From positions 992,001 through 1,056,000 of the forward strand of contig NZ_JAKGAR010000001.1 in assembly GCF_021532625.1 (NCBI RefSeq): a stretch of 64,000 bases of DNA, given 5' to 3'. The notes below the pieces were generated by a model, which was given only the letters and a program-made list of their open reading frames with translations, was not told the origin of the DNA and did no database searches. The position numbers and the translations under genes are program-made. This DNA comes from Octadecabacter algicola (GTDB lineage Bacteria > Pseudomonadota > Alphaproteobacteria > Rhodobacterales > Rhodobacteraceae). Shown in pieces: positions 18,452 to 27,952 of the stretch (position 1 is its first letter; each line of letters starts with the position of its first letter).

Positions 18452-21001
18452 ATGAAAGACGCAGCCCCCCAGACTATCTATCTTAGCGACTATCGCCCGT
18501 TCGGGTATCTGGTGGATGACGTCCACCTGACGTTCCAGCTGGCCGAAACCGCGACGCGTGTGATCAGCCGCATTTCGTTTCGGCCCAACTCGGACCACCC
18601 CGGTGAGTTTTTTCTGCATGGGCAGGAGGTCACGCTTGTCTGGGCAAAGATCGATGGCAAAGACGTCACCCCCATGATCACGGACGAAGGGCTGACCTGC
18701 GATGTTCCCGACGGCCCCTTCGTGTGGGAAGCCGAGGTCGAAATCTCACCCGCAACAAATACGGCTCTCGAAGGGCTTTATACGTCGGGCGGAATGTACT
18801 GTACCCAATGCGAGGCAGAAGGCTTCCGCAAAATCACCTACTACCCTGACCGCCCCGATGTGATGAGCGCCTTCACCGTCCGCATTGAAGGCGACCACCC
18901 CGTCATGTTGTCCAACGGCAACCCTGTGGCTTCGGGCGAAGGTTGGGCAGAGTGGCACGACCCTTGGCCCAAACCGGCCTACCTGTTCGCCTTGGTCGCC
19001 GGTGATTTGGTGGCCCATTCGGGTACTTTCAAAACCATGTCCGGAAAAGACGTGGACCTGAACATCTACGTTCGCCCCGGCGCAGATGAGGACAAATGCG
19101 CCTTTGGCATGGAAGCGCTGAAACGGTCGATGAAATGGGACGAAGACGTTTATGGCCGCGAGTACGACCTCGACATCTTCAACATCGTCGCGGTGGATGA
19201 TTTCAACATGGGCGCGATGGAAAACAAAGGGCTAAACATCTTCAACTCCAGCTGCGTTCTGGCCTCGCCCGAGACCAGTACGGACGCTAATTTTGAACGC
19301 ATCGATGCGATCATAGCCCATGAATATTTCCACAACTGGACGGGCAACCGGATCACTTGCCGCGACTGGTTCCAACTGTGCCTTAAAGAAGGGCTGACCG
19401 TGTTCCGCGATCAGCAATACACAAGCGACCAAGGCAGTCATGCTGTGAAACGGATCGAGGACGCAATCACACTGCGGTCACGCCAATTCCGCGAAGACGG
19501 CGGTCCCCTCGCCCATCCAGTGCGCCCAGAAAGCTTTATTGAGATCAATAACTTCTACACCATCACCGTTTACGAAAAAGGCGCAGAACTGATCGGGATG
19601 TTGAAACGTCTGGTCGGGGATGAGGACTATTACAAAGCGCTCGATCTTTATTTCAGTCGCCATGACGGTGACGCAGCAACAATCGAAGACTGGCTAAAGG
19701 TATTCGAAGACAGCACAGGCCGTGACCTGTCGCAATTCAAACGCTGGTATTCGCAGGCCGGAACGCCGCGATTGACTGTATCAGACAGCTATGAAGACGG
19801 CACCTACACCCTTCATTTCACGCAAGAAACACCGCCCACTCCAGGCCAGGATCACAAAGACCCAATGGTCATCCCGATTGCCGTGGGCTTGCTGTCCCAA
19901 AACGGTGATGAGGTGCAGCCAACAACCGTTCTGGAAATGACGCAAGTAAGCCAAAGCTTCAGCTTTGACGGCTTGGCGGGCAAGCCTGTGCCCTCAATTC
20001 TGCGCGACTTCTCGGCTCCGGTTATCTTGCAGCGCGACCAGACCAATGCGGAACGTGCATTCCTAATGGCTCATGACACGGACCCCTTTAACAAATGGGA
20101 CGCGGGCGAAGCATTGGCACGGGAGGTTTATAAAAAGGCGGTGACAGATGGGGCCGCGCCAGACAAAGCCTACCTTGATGGAATTGCTGCTATATTGCGG
20201 GATGACGCGCTCGACCCAGCATTCCGAGCGCTTGTCCTGACATTGCCCTCCGAAGGCGACATGGCGCAGGTTCTGTTTGACGCGGGCGTTACGCCAGACC
20301 CGATCGCGATCCACCATGCGGGCGAAGCGCTGCGCGTAGCCATGGCGCAGCACGTGCAAGACATCCTGCCCCGCATCTATGCCGACTGCATGAACACTGG
20401 CCCGTTTTCACCGGATGCCAAATCAGCCGGAAAGCGCAGCCTTGGAAACACTGCCCTTGGGCTGATCACTCGCCTTGATGGCGGCGCAGCCGCGGCCAAG
20501 CAGTTTGCGGATGCGGATAACATGACGCTGCAACTCGGCGGCCTTGCTGCTTTGTTGCGCAACGGCACTGGCGAAGAAGAAAGCAAAACGTTCCGCACCC
20601 AATGGCTGAGCGATCGATTGGTCATGGACAAATGGTTCGGCCTAACCGTCTCTGCGGCGGGGCCTGACGCAGCGGCGTCAACGGCACAAAAGCTGACCGA
20701 AGAACCCGATTTCGACATGAAAAACCCAAACCGCTTTAGAGCCGTCTTTGGCGCTCTGGCCGGTCACGCCGCAGGATTTCATGCGGCGGATGGGTCTGCC
20801 TATCGCCTTCTTGGGGATTGGCTGAAAAAACTGGACGCGATCAACCCACAAACCACCGCACGCATGTCCACGGCCTTTGAAACATGGCGCCGTTATGATG
20901 CCGACCGCCAAGCGCAAATTCGTGCGGTCCTTCAAGACATTGCAGGCACGGCGGGACTTTCACGTGACACTTCCGAAATGGTTGGGCGAATGCTGGAATA
21001 G
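18452..21001 (+). CDS. pepN: aminopeptidase N
   Basis: This 849-residue M1-family zinc aminopeptidase removes N-terminal residues from peptides in the cytoplasm. The exopeptidase motif GAMEN is at about residues 254-258. The zinc motif HEYFHNW starts near residue 290, followed by the second-ligand Glu in KEGLTVFRDQQ. The domain order and length fit the bacterial PepN subfamily. The ATG at 18452 has GGAG eight bases upstream. It is divergent from glcB, and the gene downstream starts 62 bp later. Confidence 0.95.
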   Translation: MKDAAPQTIYLSDYRPFGYLVDDVHLTFQLAETATRVISRISFRPNSDHPGEFFLHGQEVTLVWAKIDGKDVTPMITDEGLTCDVPDGPFVWEAEVEISPATNTALEGLYTSGGMYCTQCEAEGFRKITYYPDRPDVMSAFTVRIEGDHPVMLSNGNPVASGEGWAEWHDPWPKPAYLFALVAGDLVAHSGTFKTMSGKDVDLNIYVRPGADEDKCAFGMEALKRSMKWDEDVYGREYDLDIFNIVAVDDFNMGAMENKGLNIFNSSCVLASPETSTDANFERIDAIIAHEYFHNWTGNRITCRDWFQLCLKEGLTVFRDQQYTSDQGSHAVKRIEDAITLRSRQFREDGGPLAHPVRPESFIEINNFYTITVYEKGAELIGMLKRLVGDEDYYKALDLYFSRHDGDAATIEDWLKVFEDSTGRDLSQFKRWYSQAGTPRLTVSDSYEDGTYTLHFTQETPPTPGQDHKDPMVIPIAVGLLSQNGDEVQPTTVLEMTQVSQSFSFDGLAGKPVPSILRDFSAPVILQRDQTNAERAFLMAHDTDPFNKWDAGEALAREVYKKAVTDGAAPDKAYLDGIAAILRDDALDPAFRALVLTLPSEGDMAQVLFDAGVTPDPIAIHHAGEALRVAMAQHVQDILPRIYADCMNTGPFSPDAKSAGKRSLGNTALGLITRLDGGAAAAKQFADADNMTLQLGGLAALLRNGTGEEESKTFRTQWLSDRLVMDKWFGLTVSAAGPDAAASTAQKLTEEPDFDMKNPNRFRAVFGALAGHAAGFHAADGSAYRLLGDWLKKLDAINPQTTARMSTAFETWRRYDADRQAQIRAVLQDIAGTAGLSRDTSEMVGRMLE

Positions 21002-21062
21002 CAGACTTTCCCGACTGCAACTTGGACGATAGTGTCACTGAAAGTTCTAAAGGAGTTTAACA

Positions 21063-21581
21063 GTGCCGTTTATTATTGCCCTACTTGGAATTGTCGGAGC
21101 CGCATATTTTTGGGCCCAGCGCGCACGCAACGCCCGCGACGTCGTCGGGGATGTCGCAGACATGGCCAATGATGTTCGACTGGCAGCGCGTCGGTTCGGG
21201 TTTAGCCGTAAGTTAAACGTTCATCCCGTTGAAAGCATTGAGGATCCCCGCCTTGCGATTGCGTCCATCGCGACTGCATTTATTGAATTGGACGACCTAC
21301 CAACAGCCGAACAACGGCAACTTTTGACCGTGCAAATTCGGTCCGTCCTTCGCGCCAATGCGGAAGAGACCGAAGAAATGGAAGTTCTGGGCCGCTGGTT
21401 CATGACAGAATGTGGCGGCGCAGAGCCTGCCATCGCACGTATTTCGCGCAAACTTTATAAACTGGGCGGAGCAGAACAAATGGATCCGTTGATGACCGTC
21501 CTGAAAGGCAGTGTGACCTCCCTTAGTGATCGTCAACGAGAAGCACTTGAAGACATCACACGTGCAATGCGCGTTCGGTGA
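21063..21581 (+). CDS. membrane-anchored protein, possibly TerB-like
   Basis: This 172-residue protein has one N-terminal membrane segment (residues 2-18), a short basic region and an all-helical soluble domain (about residues 55-170). The domain's spacing of acidic residues resembles TerB-like helical domains, but I do not see a diagnostic motif, so this is a weak assignment. AAAGGAG lies just upstream of the GTG start at 21063. It overlaps the next gene by 4 bp (GTGA), so the pair is translationally coupled and probably works together at the membrane. Confidence 0.75.
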   Translation: MPFIIALLGIVGAAYFWAQRARNARDVVGDVADMANDVRLAARRFGFSRKLNVHPVESIEDPRLAIASIATAFIELDDLPTAEQRQLLTVQIRSVLRANAEETEEMEVLGRWFMTECGGAEPAIARISRKLYKLGGAEQMDPLMTVLKGSVTSLSDRQREALEDITRAMRVR

Positions 21582-21997
21582 TCTACGCGTTTGAACGCAA
21601 TGGACGGCGGGCATCGGCCATTGTGACGATTGCAGTTACTTGGGTGATCCTTATCGTTCTTTACGTCGCCTTAGATATGTCATTGTGGATTGCTGGATTT
21701 CTGGCCGCATGCACACTCCCCACGCTGTGGGACATTATCCGCGACAGCCGTGCCCTTGTTGAGGTCTGGCCCTCGCGCCTTGTTTGGAAAGCTGCATTCA
21801 GTGAAGGCGAAGCCAAAGATATCGACCACGTGCGTTTGAACAGGCGTTTTGACGGGTCCGTCAAAGTGACAATCGTGCATGTTGGCGGGGCGACAACCCG
21901 CCTGCCCCCAGACATCGGACCACCTGTGGACGTCTTCGAAACTGCACTGTCGGATGCTGGAATATCGGCACAAAGGCACCCATTCTCCATGCTATAG
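21578..21997 (+). CDS. two-segment membrane protein of unknown function
   Basis: This 139-residue protein starts at a GTG that overlaps the previous stop codon. Two membrane segments (about residues 13-32 and 34-50) form a hairpin. After it comes a ~90-residue soluble part rich in beta structure, like the membrane-proximal PH-type domains of other small bacterial proteins. No family recognised. Coupling to the TerB-like gene suggests a two-protein membrane unit. The DNA after the stop (21998-22013) has only a weak 4-bp hairpin. Confidence 0.7.
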   Translation: MIYAFERNGRRASAIVTIAVTWVILIVLYVALDMSLWIAGFLAACTLPTLWDIIRDSRALVEVWPSRLVWKAAFSEGEAKDIDHVRLNRRFDGSVKVTIVHVGGATTRLPPDIGPPVDVFETALSDAGISAQRHPFSML

Positions 21998-22075
21998 GGG
22001 CGGTTTTTTGCCCAAATCAAATGCCGCCGCTGCCCTCCCATAGAACCGTTACAATCCTGTGGTTCTTATTGCGGC

Positions 22076-22936
22076 ATGAGACATCGCATTGACCCCTTGA
22101 TCAAAGAACGTGCGCCTTGGCTTTTCAAAGACGGGATCGCGCATCGTGCGGCACGTTCGGTTTTGAACCGTGGCCTGTCATATGACGAAACCGTCAAAGT
22201 TGCGACGCAGCTTCAGGGGTTGGACACGGCGGACATTATGGCGGCCATGTTTCAGCGGATTGGCAAAGAGGTTTCGGTTTCGGGCTTGGAAAACCTGCCC
22301 CGTCAAGGCGCGGCGCTGATCGTTGCCAACCACCCGACGGGGATCGCGGATGGTATCATGCTACATGGGCTAATTGCCCAAATGCGGCCGGACGCATACT
22401 TTTTTGCGAACAAAGATATCTTGCGGGTCATGCCGCAAATGGAAAACATGATTGCCCCTGTCGAATGGCGCAAGGATCAGCGATCCCACGGGAAAACACG
22501 CGAAACCATGAGCTATCTTCGTAAGGCGGTGGCCGAGGACCGTTTGGGAGTGATCTTTCCGTCGGGCCGTTTGGCGAAACGCCGCGGGCTACGCCTGTTT
22601 GAACGCCCATGGATGGGATCAGCGGCAATGCTGGCACGCAAATTTAAGCTTCCGGTTATTCCCGTGAACATCCGTGCCCGCAATTCCGCGATGTTCTACC
22701 TGTTCGACTTGATCCATCCAACGCTGCGGGACGTCACGCTGTTCCACGAGACTTTGAACAAGGCAAAACAGCCCTACTCTGTCACCATCGGTGAGGCGAT
22801 ATCACCCTCGGCGTTGCCAGATAAAACCGAAGACGGGATCGCGCTTTTGCGCAAAGCGACGCTGGATTTAGGGGATGAAACAGGTGCGCAAACGGTCAGC
22901 TTAGTCAAGACATCGCGCCGATTGCTTTGGTCTTAG
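22076..22936 (+). CDS. PlsC-like lysophospholipid acyltransferase
   Basis: This 286-residue glycerolipid acyltransferase-family protein has a variant of the catalytic box: ANHPTGIADG at about residues 82-91 holds His and Asp in the HxxxxxD spacing. The later block FPSGRLAKRRG takes the place of the usual FPEGTRS glycerophosphate-binding motif. Such enzymes acylate lysophospholipids or ornithine lipids at the membrane; the substrate here is not determined. No strong ribosome site precedes the ATG. A 6-bp inverted repeat (22042-22047 with 22061-22066) lies directly upstream. It converges on the transglycosylase gene, with 3 bp between the stops. Confidence 0.8.
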   Translation: MRHRIDPLIKERAPWLFKDGIAHRAARSVLNRGLSYDETVKVATQLQGLDTADIMAAMFQRIGKEVSVSGLENLPRQGAALIVANHPTGIADGIMLHGLIAQMRPDAYFFANKDILRVMPQMENMIAPVEWRKDQRSHGKTRETMSYLRKAVAEDRLGVIFPSGRLAKRRGLRLFERPWMGSAAMLARKFKLPVIPVNIRARNSAMFYLFDLIHPTLRDVTLFHETLNKAKQPYSVTIGEAISPSALPDKTEDGIALLRKATLDLGDETGAQTVSLVKTSRRLLWS

Positions 22937-22939
22937 GGA

Positions 22940-23800
22940 TTAGCCTTCGTTCATTGTCGAAAGCGTTGCTTGTACTTGTGGGCGTGCCGATGGACGGATG
23001 CTGCCGATGTTCACAGGCGCCTCACAATATTCTTGCTGCCGCGTCCATGCCGACATTTCGGCGATCTTGCTCGGGCGCGTCATAGGCCCCCAATCGGCAG
23101 CAACACCGCGCCAACGGCTGTCTCGCACTGCAATCGCGTTATCGCGTGGGACGGTTACATTCATAATGCGGATGGCACAGCTTAGGTTGTCCTCGGGGTC
23201 TTTCAACGCCTCACCCGTTGTCGCGCGACAGCCGTAGCGGCGGGCGGTGTCTGGGTAAATCTGAAGCAACCCATACCAAAGGTTCGGGCCACCAACAGCT
23301 TCGGGGCGATAGGTGCTTTCATGTTTTGCAAGCGCCGACATCATGCCGACCCAGAACGCACGACGCAGGTGCGGCGGGTTGTCTTCGTAGGCAGGGCACC
23401 AATTTTCGATATCACGTGGAACGGTTTCTTCCATCCGTGTCCCGTGACTGCGCAATGCGGCCAGTGCTGCACGCGTCCAACTGTCGCTACCGCTTTTGAA
23501 ATCCCAGCGGGCATCGGGAATGTAGTTAGTCCGCATCACTGGGCGCTGGGTCGGGTTTTCAGAAATTACCACAGGGTAGCGCAGCATGTAGTCAGGACGG
23601 CTCAACGGTTTGAACGAGGCAAGCGCAGCGCGCGCAGCTTCAACCCTCTCAAACGCCGCGTTGGCGCGCAAGACAACCGCATCAGCGCGGCTAAAGGGGC
23701 GTGTTTCGCTTTCAGGGCCACCCACAGGCCATTCGGCCAGCGCAGCAGTTCCCATTGTGATCGCGAGAATCCCCCCCAGGAGAGTTCTTAGTGCAAACAT
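22940..23800 (-). CDS. lytic transglycosylase, SLT family
   Basis: This periplasmic lytic transglycosylase-like protein should cleave the glycan strand of peptidoglycan to 1,6-anhydro ends. I used the ATG at 23800, which gives a clean signal peptide (about residues 1-23, ending ALAEW); the frame stays open further upstream but the added residues are not signal-like. The SLT fold is seen in ALAKHESTYRPEAVGG (catalytic Glu in KHEST), then NLWYGLLQIYPDTARRYGC and the DNLSCAIRIMN block. No strong ribosome site is visible at either start. It shares a divergent upstream region with gatB. Confidence 0.8.
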   Translation of the reverse strand: MFALRTLLGGILAITMGTAALAEWPVGGPESETRPFSRADAVVLRANAAFERVEAARAALASFKPLSRPDYMLRYPVVISENPTQRPVMRTNYIPDARWDFKSGSDSWTRAALAALRSHGTRMEETVPRDIENWCPAYEDNPPHLRRAFWVGMMSALAKHESTYRPEAVGGPNLWYGLLQIYPDTARRYGCRATTGEALKDPEDNLSCAIRIMNVTVPRDNAIAVRDSRWRGVAADWGPMTRPSKIAEMSAWTRQQEYCEAPVNIGSIRPSARPQVQATLSTMNEG

Positions 23801-23986
23801 CGGGCAGAACATGCCGTGGAGCGGTGAGATTTGCAAGAAAACTGCACCAATTCGGGGCGTTACGGGCAGTTTTTCGCTAGGACCTACCAGATATAGCGGC
23901 CAAGTCGAAAAGAACCGCAACTGCCCCGCTTGAAGCCCGCCCCACTTGGGCCTATTCAACACTCAAACACCGATGCGGAGCACACC

Positions 23987-25498
23987 ATGCTAGACCTCAC
24001 CTACGAGACCCCAAAAATCAAAACCATTGCCGGAGCAACTGGCGATTGGGAGCTTGTGATCGGGCTTGAGGTCCACGCGCAAGTCGCCACAAAGGCGAAA
24101 CTGTTTTCCGGCGCCTCCACACAGTTCGGCGCTGAACCCAACAGCAACGTGGCTTTCGTGGACGCGGGCATGCCCGGCATGTTGCCGGTCATCAACGAAG
24201 AATGCGTAGCATATGCTGTGAAAACGGGTCTCGGCCTTAAAGCTGAAATCAACTTGATGAGCGCCTTTGACCGCAAGAACTATTTCTACCCTGACCTGCC
24301 GCAGGGCTATCAGATTTCGCAATTGTATCACCCGATTGTCGGCACGGGCGAAGTTCTGGTCGAAATGGGCAATGGTACTGCGCGCAACGTGCGTATCGAA
24401 CGCATCCACCTTGAACAAGACGCGGGTAAATCCATTCACGATATGGACCCAACGATGTCCTTCGTTGACCTGAACCGCACAGGCGTTGCCTTGATGGAGA
24501 TTGTGTCCTTTCCTGACATCCGCGGCCCTGAAGAAGCGGCTGCTTATGTGTCCAAGCTGCGTCAGATCATGCGCTACCTCGGCACGTGCGACGGCAACAT
24601 GCAGAACGGCAACTTGCGGGCCGACGTGAACGTGTCTGTCTGCCGCCCCGGCGATTATGAGAAGTTCCAAGAGACTGGCGACTTTGGCGTTCTGGGCACC
24701 CGTTGCGAGATCAAGAACATGAACTCCATGCGCTTTATCCAAGCCGCTATCGAACACGAGGCTCGCCGTCAGATCGCGATTATTGAAGACGGTGGAGAGA
24801 TCGTTCAGGAAACTCGTCTGTACGATCCGGACAAGGACGAAACACGTTCCATGCGGTCCAAAGAAGAAGCGCATGACTATCGCTACTTCCCTGATCCCGA
24901 CCTTCTGCCATTGGAAATCGAACAGGCATGGGTGGATGACATTGCGGCATCCCTGCCCGAACTGCCTGACGACAAAAAAGCACGTTTCATCAAAGACTTC
25001 GGGTTGAGCGATTATGATGCTTCCGTGTTGACGGCCGATGTTGAAAACGCGGGTTATTTTGAAGCCGTTGCAGATGGCAATGACGGTAAGCTGGCCGCGA
25101 ACTGGGTGATCAATGAACTGTTTGGCCGTCTGAAAAAGGACGACAAAGACATCGGCGACAGCCCTATCTCTGCGGCCCGTCTTGGTCAGATCGTTGCCCT
25201 GATCAAATCCGACAAGATCAGCGGCAAGATCGCAAAAGACGTCTTCGAAATCGCCTATACATCCGACCGTGATCCCGAAGAAATCGTGAAGACTGAGGGC
25301 ATGGAACAAGTCACCGACACGGGCGCTATTGAGGCCGCAGTGGACGAGATTATTGCCGCCAATCCCGATCAGGTCGAAAAAGCGAAACAGAACCCGAAAC
25401 TTGCGGGCTGGTTCGTTGGCCAAGTGATGAAAGCGACTGGCGGTAAGGCCAACCCAGCGGCTGTAAACAAGCTGGTTTCGCAAAAACTGAACGGCTAA
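23987..25498 (+). CDS. gatB: aspartyl/glutamyl-tRNA amidotransferase subunit B
   Basis: GatB is the kinase/transamidase subunit of GatCAB, which converts Glu-tRNA(Gln) and Asp-tRNA(Asn) to the amidated forms in the cytoplasm. The signature VIGLEVHAQ begins about residue 25. [18 protein letters not shown] and [15 protein letters not shown] follow, and a YqeY-like helical tail ends the protein. I chose the ATG at 23987 (503 aa) with GGAG seven bases upstream, rather than the earlier in-frame start. No gatA or gatC is in the window. A GC-rich hairpin lies just past the stop. Confidence 0.95.
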   Translation: MLDLTYETPKIKTIAGATGDWELVIGLEVHAQVATKAKLFSGASTQFGAEPNSNVAFVDAGMPGMLPVINEECVAYAVKTGLGLKAEINLMSAFDRKNYFYPDLPQGYQISQLYHPIVGTGEVLVEMGNGTARNVRIERIHLEQDAGKSIHDMDPTMSFVDLNRTGVALMEIVSFPDIRGPEEAAAYVSKLRQIMRYLGTCDGNMQNGNLRADVNVSVCRPGDYEKFQETGDFGVLGTRCEIKNMNSMRFIQAAIEHEARRQIAIIEDGGEIVQETRLYDPDKDETRSMRSKEEAHDYRYFPDPDLLPLEIEQAWVDDIAASLPELPDDKKARFIKDFGLSDYDASVLTADVENAGYFEAVADGNDGKLAANWVINELFGRLKKDDKDIGDSPISAARLGQIVALIKSDKISGKIAKDVFEIAYTSDRDPEEIVKTEGMEQVTDTGAIEAAVDEIIAANPDQVEKAKQNPKLAGWFVGQVMKATGGKANPAAVNKLVSQKLNG

Positions 25499-25510
25499 CC
25501 CGTAGATGTG

Positions 25511-25530
25511 GGGGTCGCATGCGCGGCCCC
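25511..25530 (+). terminator. GC-rich hairpin after gatB
   Basis: Arms 25511-25518 and 25523-25530 pair (one T-G wobble) around an ATGC loop, 12 bp after the gatB stop. No U run follows, so an intrinsic terminator is only possible, not clear. Confidence 0.4.
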
Positions 25531-25623
25531 TACCACGGATGGTATGCGTCCAAAAAACTCAATGATGCCTTTGCGTTGTAGGCCTTTCTTGTTAGAAATA
25601 CCGCGGGACAATTGAGGTGAATT

Positions 25624-26151
25624 ATGACAGGTTTTGAATACAAAGTAGTGCCAGCCCCGATGCGCGGCCTTAAGGCGAAAGGTGTCAAAGGCACTCCCGC
25701 ACGGTTCGCTAATGCTTTGCAATCTGTCATGAACGAACTGGGTGCGGAGGGCTGGGAATATCAGCGCACGGACACCCTCCCCGTCGAAGAACGCCAAGGC
25801 CTGACTGGCAAATCCACCTCGTTTCAGAACATGCTGGTGTTTCGCCGTGCCATCGAGATTGACGACACCGACACCGGACCAGTTGCGGCTCTGATCGAAG
25901 ATCAAACACAGGTCGAAGAAACCGTCGAAACGCCGCTCCCTTCACCGGACCACATAGAAGGTGAGGCCGCCGGGGCCGCCCAACAGACTGCGGAGACATC
26001 TGCCGAACCTGTCGTCGAAGATGAAGCACCCCAAGCGCAAGACCGCGTTGAAGAAACGCTTCAGGCGCCCTTTGCATTTCCTTGGAACAATCGTGTCACT
26101 GCGCAAAACTCAAAGAAAAGCGCCGACGACGACCACGTCGCAGCCGAGTAA
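25624..26151 (+). CDS. DUF4177 domain protein
   Basis: This 175-residue protein has an N-terminal DUF4177 domain (residues 1-75) with the typical EYKVVPAP start and the LGAEGWEYQRTDTLP core. After residue 85 the chain is low-complexity and acidic (Glu/Ala/Pro), and probably disordered, up to a short basic end. DUF4177 has no known function. The ATG has TTGAGGTG shortly upstream. It converges on bolA, with 8 bp between the stops. Confidence 0.8.
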   Translation: MTGFEYKVVPAPMRGLKAKGVKGTPARFANALQSVMNELGAEGWEYQRTDTLPVEERQGLTGKSTSFQNMLVFRRAIEIDDTDTGPVAALIEDQTQVEETVETPLPSPDHIEGEAAGAAQQTAETSAEPVVEDEAPQAQDRVEETLQAPFAFPWNNRVTAQNSKKSADDDHVAAE

Positions 26152-26159
26152 CCCCAGCC

Positions 26160-26414
26160 CTAGCTAATCTGCAACGACAGCGCGTGGATGCGGCTGATGA
26201 TATCTTCACCTAGCGCTGCGTGAATCGCGCGGTGTTTGGCTATTCGGGATTTCCCGTCAAGCGCGGCTGTCGAGATCTCAACCCGCCAGTGGCTTTCGCC
26301 CGACCCATCATCGCCTGCGTGGCCTGCGTGCAAATGGCTTTCATTAATGACCGCCAGAACCGTTGGCGAAAAAGATGCCTCTAATGCATCACGAATTTCT
26401 GTTTCCAAAGTCAT
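26160..26414 (-). CDS. bolA: BolA family protein
   Basis: This 84-residue BolA-like protein has the FSPTVLAVINESHLHAGH core and a C-terminal HAL block; the conserved His and absence of a cluster-ligand Cys fit the BolA class rather than IbaG-type variants. BolA proteins work with monothiol CGFS glutaredoxins in iron-sulfur/iron handling. The ATG at 26414 has GAGGTA upstream and gives the usual length. It is divergent from the J-domain gene, with a 75-bp shared promoter region. The bolA / J-domain / cobS / cobT neighbourhood is, to my knowledge, common in alphaproteobacteria. Confidence 0.9.
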   Translation of the reverse strand: MTLETEIRDALEASFSPTVLAVINESHLHAGHAGDDGSGESHWRVEISTAALDGKSRIAKHRAIHAALGEDIISRIHALSLQIS

Positions 26415-26489
26415 TATTTTTACCTCTGCCCCCTTCAATCCTGCTCTGCATGGTTTAAGGTCTCACGTCCGAGTCGGAAAGGTTATGTG

Positions 26490-27122
26490 ATGAACAAAGA
26501 CGATCCATTTGGCTTTAATATGTCGGTTTCAGCCAGCAAGAAGAAGAACCCGCGCGGACGGCGCGGGATGTCTGGCGCGTCCGAAACGTCTAATCGCGTT
26601 TGCGAAAAGCCGGGCTGCGAAGAAGCAGGCAAATACCGTGCCCCCAAGAACCCTGATGTCTTGGATGATTTCTACTGGTTCTGCAAAGAACACGTTCGCG
26701 AATACAACCTCGGTTGGAACTTCTTTGACGGCACCACCGAGGCCGAGATCAACGCACAGCAGAGCAAAGACCGTGTTTGGGAACGCGATACAAAACCGTT
26801 CCGCAAATCTGACGAGCAACGCGCATGGGCGCGTTTGGGCGTAGATGATCCCCATCAGGTGCTTGGTGAGAACGCGACGCAAAACCCAGGCCGTTCGGTC
26901 ACAGGGTCTACGCGCAAGCTGCCCGCCACAGAGCGCCGCGCGATTGAAGTGTTGGAAGCCAAAGATCATTGGACAAAAGCCGAAGTTCGTAAAGCCTACA
27001 AAAAGCTTATCAAGGTGCTGCACCCTGACATGAATGGCGGAGACCGGTCACAAGAAGAACAACTTGCCGAAGTTGTTTGGGCTTGGGATCAGATCAAAGC
27101 CAGCCGGCATTTCAGAGCTTAA
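26490..27122 (+). CDS. J-domain (DnaJ-like) protein
   Basis: This 210-residue protein has its J domain at the C terminus (about residues 150-205), with HPDMNGG carrying the HPD triad needed to stimulate DnaK ATPase. The N-terminal part is basic, then holds a CEKPGCEEAG...FCKEHV cysteine/histidine pattern that could bind zinc. There is no Gly/Phe region or DnaJ-type zinc domain, so it is a specialised co-chaperone. GGAAAGG precedes the start; a GTG three bases upstream is possible. The last 4 bp overlap the convergent membrane-protein gene. Confidence 0.9.
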   Translation: MNKDDPFGFNMSVSASKKKNPRGRRGMSGASETSNRVCEKPGCEEAGKYRAPKNPDVLDDFYWFCKEHVREYNLGWNFFDGTTEAEINAQQSKDRVWERDTKPFRKSDEQRAWARLGVDDPHQVLGENATQNPGRSVTGSTRKLPATERRAIEVLEAKDHWTKAEVRKAYKKLIKVLHPDMNGGDRSQEEQLAEVVWAWDQIKASRHFRA

Positions 27123-27652
27123 CGAAATCGTCCACCGGTTCGAACCGCGACTTCATTGGCATGGCCTGGAATCCTCATCCTCTCGGGAGTGAAAATGGAG
27201 TCGCGTTCGCGTTGGTGGATGCCCAACAGAATATGGATGCCGAGCAGGTTAAACATCCAGAGCATTGCAAGGATTGGCGCGCCCATCAGAGTGACGCAAA
27301 CAATAAACGGGCCAAACATCGTGCCATAAAACGGCAAGCTTAGCGTGCCGCCGATCAGAGCACCGATAAAGGTGACCCAGATTGCCCCTGCCACGCCGCG
27401 CCTTGCACCGACCGCGCCAGATTGGCCCAAGCGATCCCCAGACAAGAACAACGCGACGGTTCCACCGATACCAGACGCAATAACAATCCAATACTGATAC
27501 AAGCTGAGCCCGTTAAACATCGCCGCGCGATCAAGGTGGAGAACGGCCAAATACCCCAGTCCAGCACTGCAGACACCGCACAGGAAGAACGCCAGAAATC
27601 GGGCGCGTTCTCCTTCGGTCGGTTTTCTAAATCTGCGTAAGCCGTAGCGCAT
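27119..27652 (-). CDS. four-segment membrane protein of unknown function
   Basis: This protein of about 177 residues has four hydrophobic segments (about residues 18-38, 50-68, 86-105 and 115-140). A basic N terminus and a polar C-terminal tail suggest both ends are cytoplasmic. The ATG at 27652 has GGAG about nine bases upstream and was preferred over an earlier in-frame start. No family recognised. It runs convergent to the J-domain gene with overlapping stops. The 300 bp upstream (27653-27952) hold no gene, only its promoter region and the msrB terminator. Confidence 0.7.
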   Translation of the reverse strand: MRYGLRRFRKPTEGERARFLAFFLCGVCSAGLGYLAVLHLDRAAMFNGLSLYQYWIVIASGIGGTVALFLSGDRLGQSGAVGARRGVAGAIWVTFIGALIGGTLSLPFYGTMFGPFIVCVTLMGAPILAMLWMFNLLGIHILLGIHQRERDSIFTPERMRIPGHANEVAVRTGGRFR

Positions 27653-27877
27653 AGGTACTCCATATTTGTCGAATGGGTATGGAGCCGCTTTAGGGCAGCG
27701 GTGTGGCATCGGATAACCAATAGGGAAATGAACTGTTTCAGCACAGCGAACAGTTCAACACCGCTTTCCAATTAGCGTCGTCAAATTTGCGCCCACGCCT
27801 GCGGCGAACCACCCCCAAAGGCGCACAAGTTGCCCGCCCCGCCAAATACCAAACCAATTAATCTGAGAACCATAAAA

Positions 27878-27904
27878 CCCTCGCTCAATTGTATTGAACG
27901 AGGG
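27878..27904 (-). terminator. terminator of msrB
   Basis: Arms 27878-27889 and 27893-27904 pair with one mismatch around a TGT loop. Read on the minus strand, the hairpin ends in GAGGG followed by TTTT, 49 bp after the msrB stop. Confidence 0.7.
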
Positions 27905-27952
27905 ATATCAAGCTATATCCAGCACCCGATGAAGGGCCTTTGCAGGGATTGC

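Noticed and set aside
23990-25483. 497-codon open frame opposite gatB
   Set aside because: It mirrors gatB codon by codon in antisense and shows no family signature.
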